Source: CAZKFN01 sp964552035
GTDB lineage: Bacteria; Bacteroidota; Bacteroidia; Flavobacteriales_E; Vicingaceae
Length of the DNA: 15,411 bases
Direction of reading: 5' to 3'
NCBI GenBank assembly: GCA_964552035.1
Contig: CAZKFN010000054.1
Location: 1 to 15,411, forward strand
This document shows positions 14,973 to 15,411 of the stretch, one piece after another. Under the pieces are notes generated by a model. That model was not told the DNA's origin and made no database searches. It worked only from the letters and a program-made list of their open reading frames with translations. The translations under genes were made by a program, and so were the position numbers. Numbering within the stretch: the first letter of the stretch is position 1; each line of letters begins with the position of its first letter.

Positions 14973-15095
14973 TTATATGCTGTTTCTTTTTTGCACTATA
15001 ATTGACCATCTTTTAAACTCCTCCAAAAGCTTTCGCAACTCAATAATCCTCAGTGTAAAAACAAAGGCTTTACCTTTAATAACCTTCATTTTCAT
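14973..15095 (-). pseudogene. Short remnant resembling the start of a four-helix-bundle (S23/IVP-type) protein
   Basis: From the ATG at 15095 a 40-aa frame runs to TAA, beginning MKMKVIKGKAFVFTLRIIEL. This resembles the usual beginning of Bacteroidota four-helix-bundle proteins related to 23S rRNA intervening-sequence ORFs, which are around 120 aa. After about residue 27 the similarity is lost and no frame continues it clearly, so decay or truncation is likely. Heptamer repeats lie directly upstream of its start. Resemblance is judged by eye only. It could also be a chance frame. Confidence 0.38.
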
Positions 15096-15100
15096 TATTA

Positions 15101-15156
15101 ATTGCTACTTGTTAATTGCTAATTGCTAATTGTTACTTGTTACTTGTTAATTGTTA
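15101..15156. repeat. Heptamer tandem repeat, eight units
   Basis: Eight consecutive 7-bp units of consensus MTTGYTA: ATTGCTA, CTTGTTA, ATTGCTA twice, ATTGTTA, CTTGTTA twice and ATTGTTA. Units vary only at positions 1 and 5. The phase is kept throughout with no interruptions, and the array then ends in CTTTCC. It lies just upstream of the small remnant ORF on the minus strand. Confidence 0.85.
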
Positions 15157-15207
15157 CTTTCCAATACAAAAAGTAATTTGTGTTGATTATCAATTAGTTA
15201 TGTAGAT

Positions 15208-15229
15208 TAGGCAACAAATAGGCAACAAA
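15208..15229. repeat. Direct tandem duplication of an 11-mer
   Basis: TAGGCAACAAA occurs twice head to tail with no spacer. The role is unknown. It lies between the heptamer array and the edge gene. Confidence 0.8.
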
Positions 15230-15273
15230 ATCTGTAAAATTGGTGGCAAATAAGAGAAAATGCCTTTGTTTTA

Positions 15274-15411
15274 TTAGAACCTATCTACGAGCAAATATAA
15301 GCCTTTTTTCTTTGTTTTAGCCTTCAAATTGAGTTCTTGATACTTTGGTAGTTCGGAACAATAAAGTTTGTCATAAGGCTTTGCAAAGCCGTTCTTGACC
15401 ATTATTTCGTT
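15274..15411 (-). CDS. C-terminal end of a staphylococcal-nuclease-like (thermonuclease) protein, partial
   Basis: An open frame of 45 codons enters from the window edge and ends in a double stop (TAATAA). The readable part contains NEIMVKNGFAKPYDK, then LPKYQELNLKAK and KKKGLYLLVDRF. The order of conserved elements (N-E-x-x-V-x-x-G-x-A, then E/Q-x-x-x-x-A-K, then G-L-Y) is that of the last helices of SNase-fold nucleases. The catalytic Arg and Glu residues lie outside the window and cannot be checked. The start of the gene is not visible. Confidence 0.55.
   Translation of the reverse strand, partial: NEIMVKNGFAKPYDKLYCSELPKYQELNLKAKTKKKGLYLLVDRF

Larger units (their letters stand above)
14949..15411. 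other. Right-edge region with no complete gene
   Basis: This 463-bp stretch holds a 40-codon remnant, a heptamer repeat, a duplicated 11-mer and the end of a partial gene, all described separately. No tRNA, terminator of note or further ORF was seen. Its repeat content contrasts with the compact gene packing elsewhere and suggests an insertion-prone or decaying interval. Confidence 0.6.

Noticed and set aside
15058..15272. 11-bp inverted repeat AAAACAAAGGC / GCCTTTGTTTT around the heptamer region, considered as ends of a small mobile element
   Set aside because: No target-site duplication is visible at the ends, one arm lies inside the remnant ORF, and AT-rich arms of this length can arise by chance.
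15377..15390. Perfect 14-bp palindrome GGCTTTGCAAAGCC
   Set aside because: It lies inside the coding frame of the nuclease-like gene, where it encodes GFAKP, a conserved part of the fold. Most simply explained by codon choice.

Overview
The window looks like a chromosomal segment from a low-GC member of the Bacteroidota, most likely Flavobacteriia or a close relative. The evidence is the AT-rich sequence, a TonB-dependent receptor paired with a DUF4249 lipoprotein, an HMG-CoA lyase of the type seen in that phylum, and several promoter-like TAnnTTTG boxes (the -7 element of the phylum). Species cannot be named from the sequence alone. Most of the window is ordinary housekeeping and transport genes. 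The less ordinary parts are the metal operon, one regulator's control region and the right-hand edge.

Left part (1-3650, minus strand): a four-gene metal-uptake operon read right to left. It encodes a DtxR/MntR-type metal-sensing repressor, a TroA-like metal-binding lipoprotein, an ABC ATPase, and a membrane permease that runs without a stop into a second DtxR/MntR-like domain and is cut by the window edge. Genes overlap by 11 bp twice and are then 5 bp apart. A -7 promoter box and a TTTAG-N6-CTAAA inverted repeat lie upstream. Metal-ligand residues in both sensor domains are of the manganese (MntR) type, so manganese (or iron/zinc) import with feedback control is the likely role.

Second part (3650-4493): an AT-rich control region with a 10-base assembly gap and at least six near-identical palindromes (consensus near GTTACAWWTGTRWAY), leading into a small XRE-family HTH regulator. 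Three of the palindromes contain a perfect TAnnTTTG box.

Third part (4557-7972, plus strand): a tightly packed five-gene run: pyrD (dihydroorotate dehydrogenase, class 2), an HMG-CoA lyase family enzyme, a hotdog acyl-CoA thioesterase, a secreted S1/P1 nuclease and a DUF3817 membrane protein. A convergent intergenic region with a strong hairpin follows.

Fourth part (8120-12671, minus strand): smpB, then a TonB-dependent receptor, a DUF4249 lipoprotein and a HAD-family lipoprotein related to acid phosphatase e(P4) whose fourth motif has lost one of its acidic residues. Divergent from smpB is a small heat-shock protein (12850-13275) with a strong Shine-Dalgarno and two related 16-bp palindromic elements in its upstream region. 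A clear terminator separates it from a 14-TM drug-efflux MFS transporter (13464-14948).

Right edge (14949-15411): no complete gene. It holds a 40-codon remnant resembling the start of the four-helix-bundle (S23/IVP) family, an eight-unit heptamer repeat, a duplicated 11-mer, and the C-terminal end of a staphylococcal-nuclease-like protein running off the window on the minus strand.
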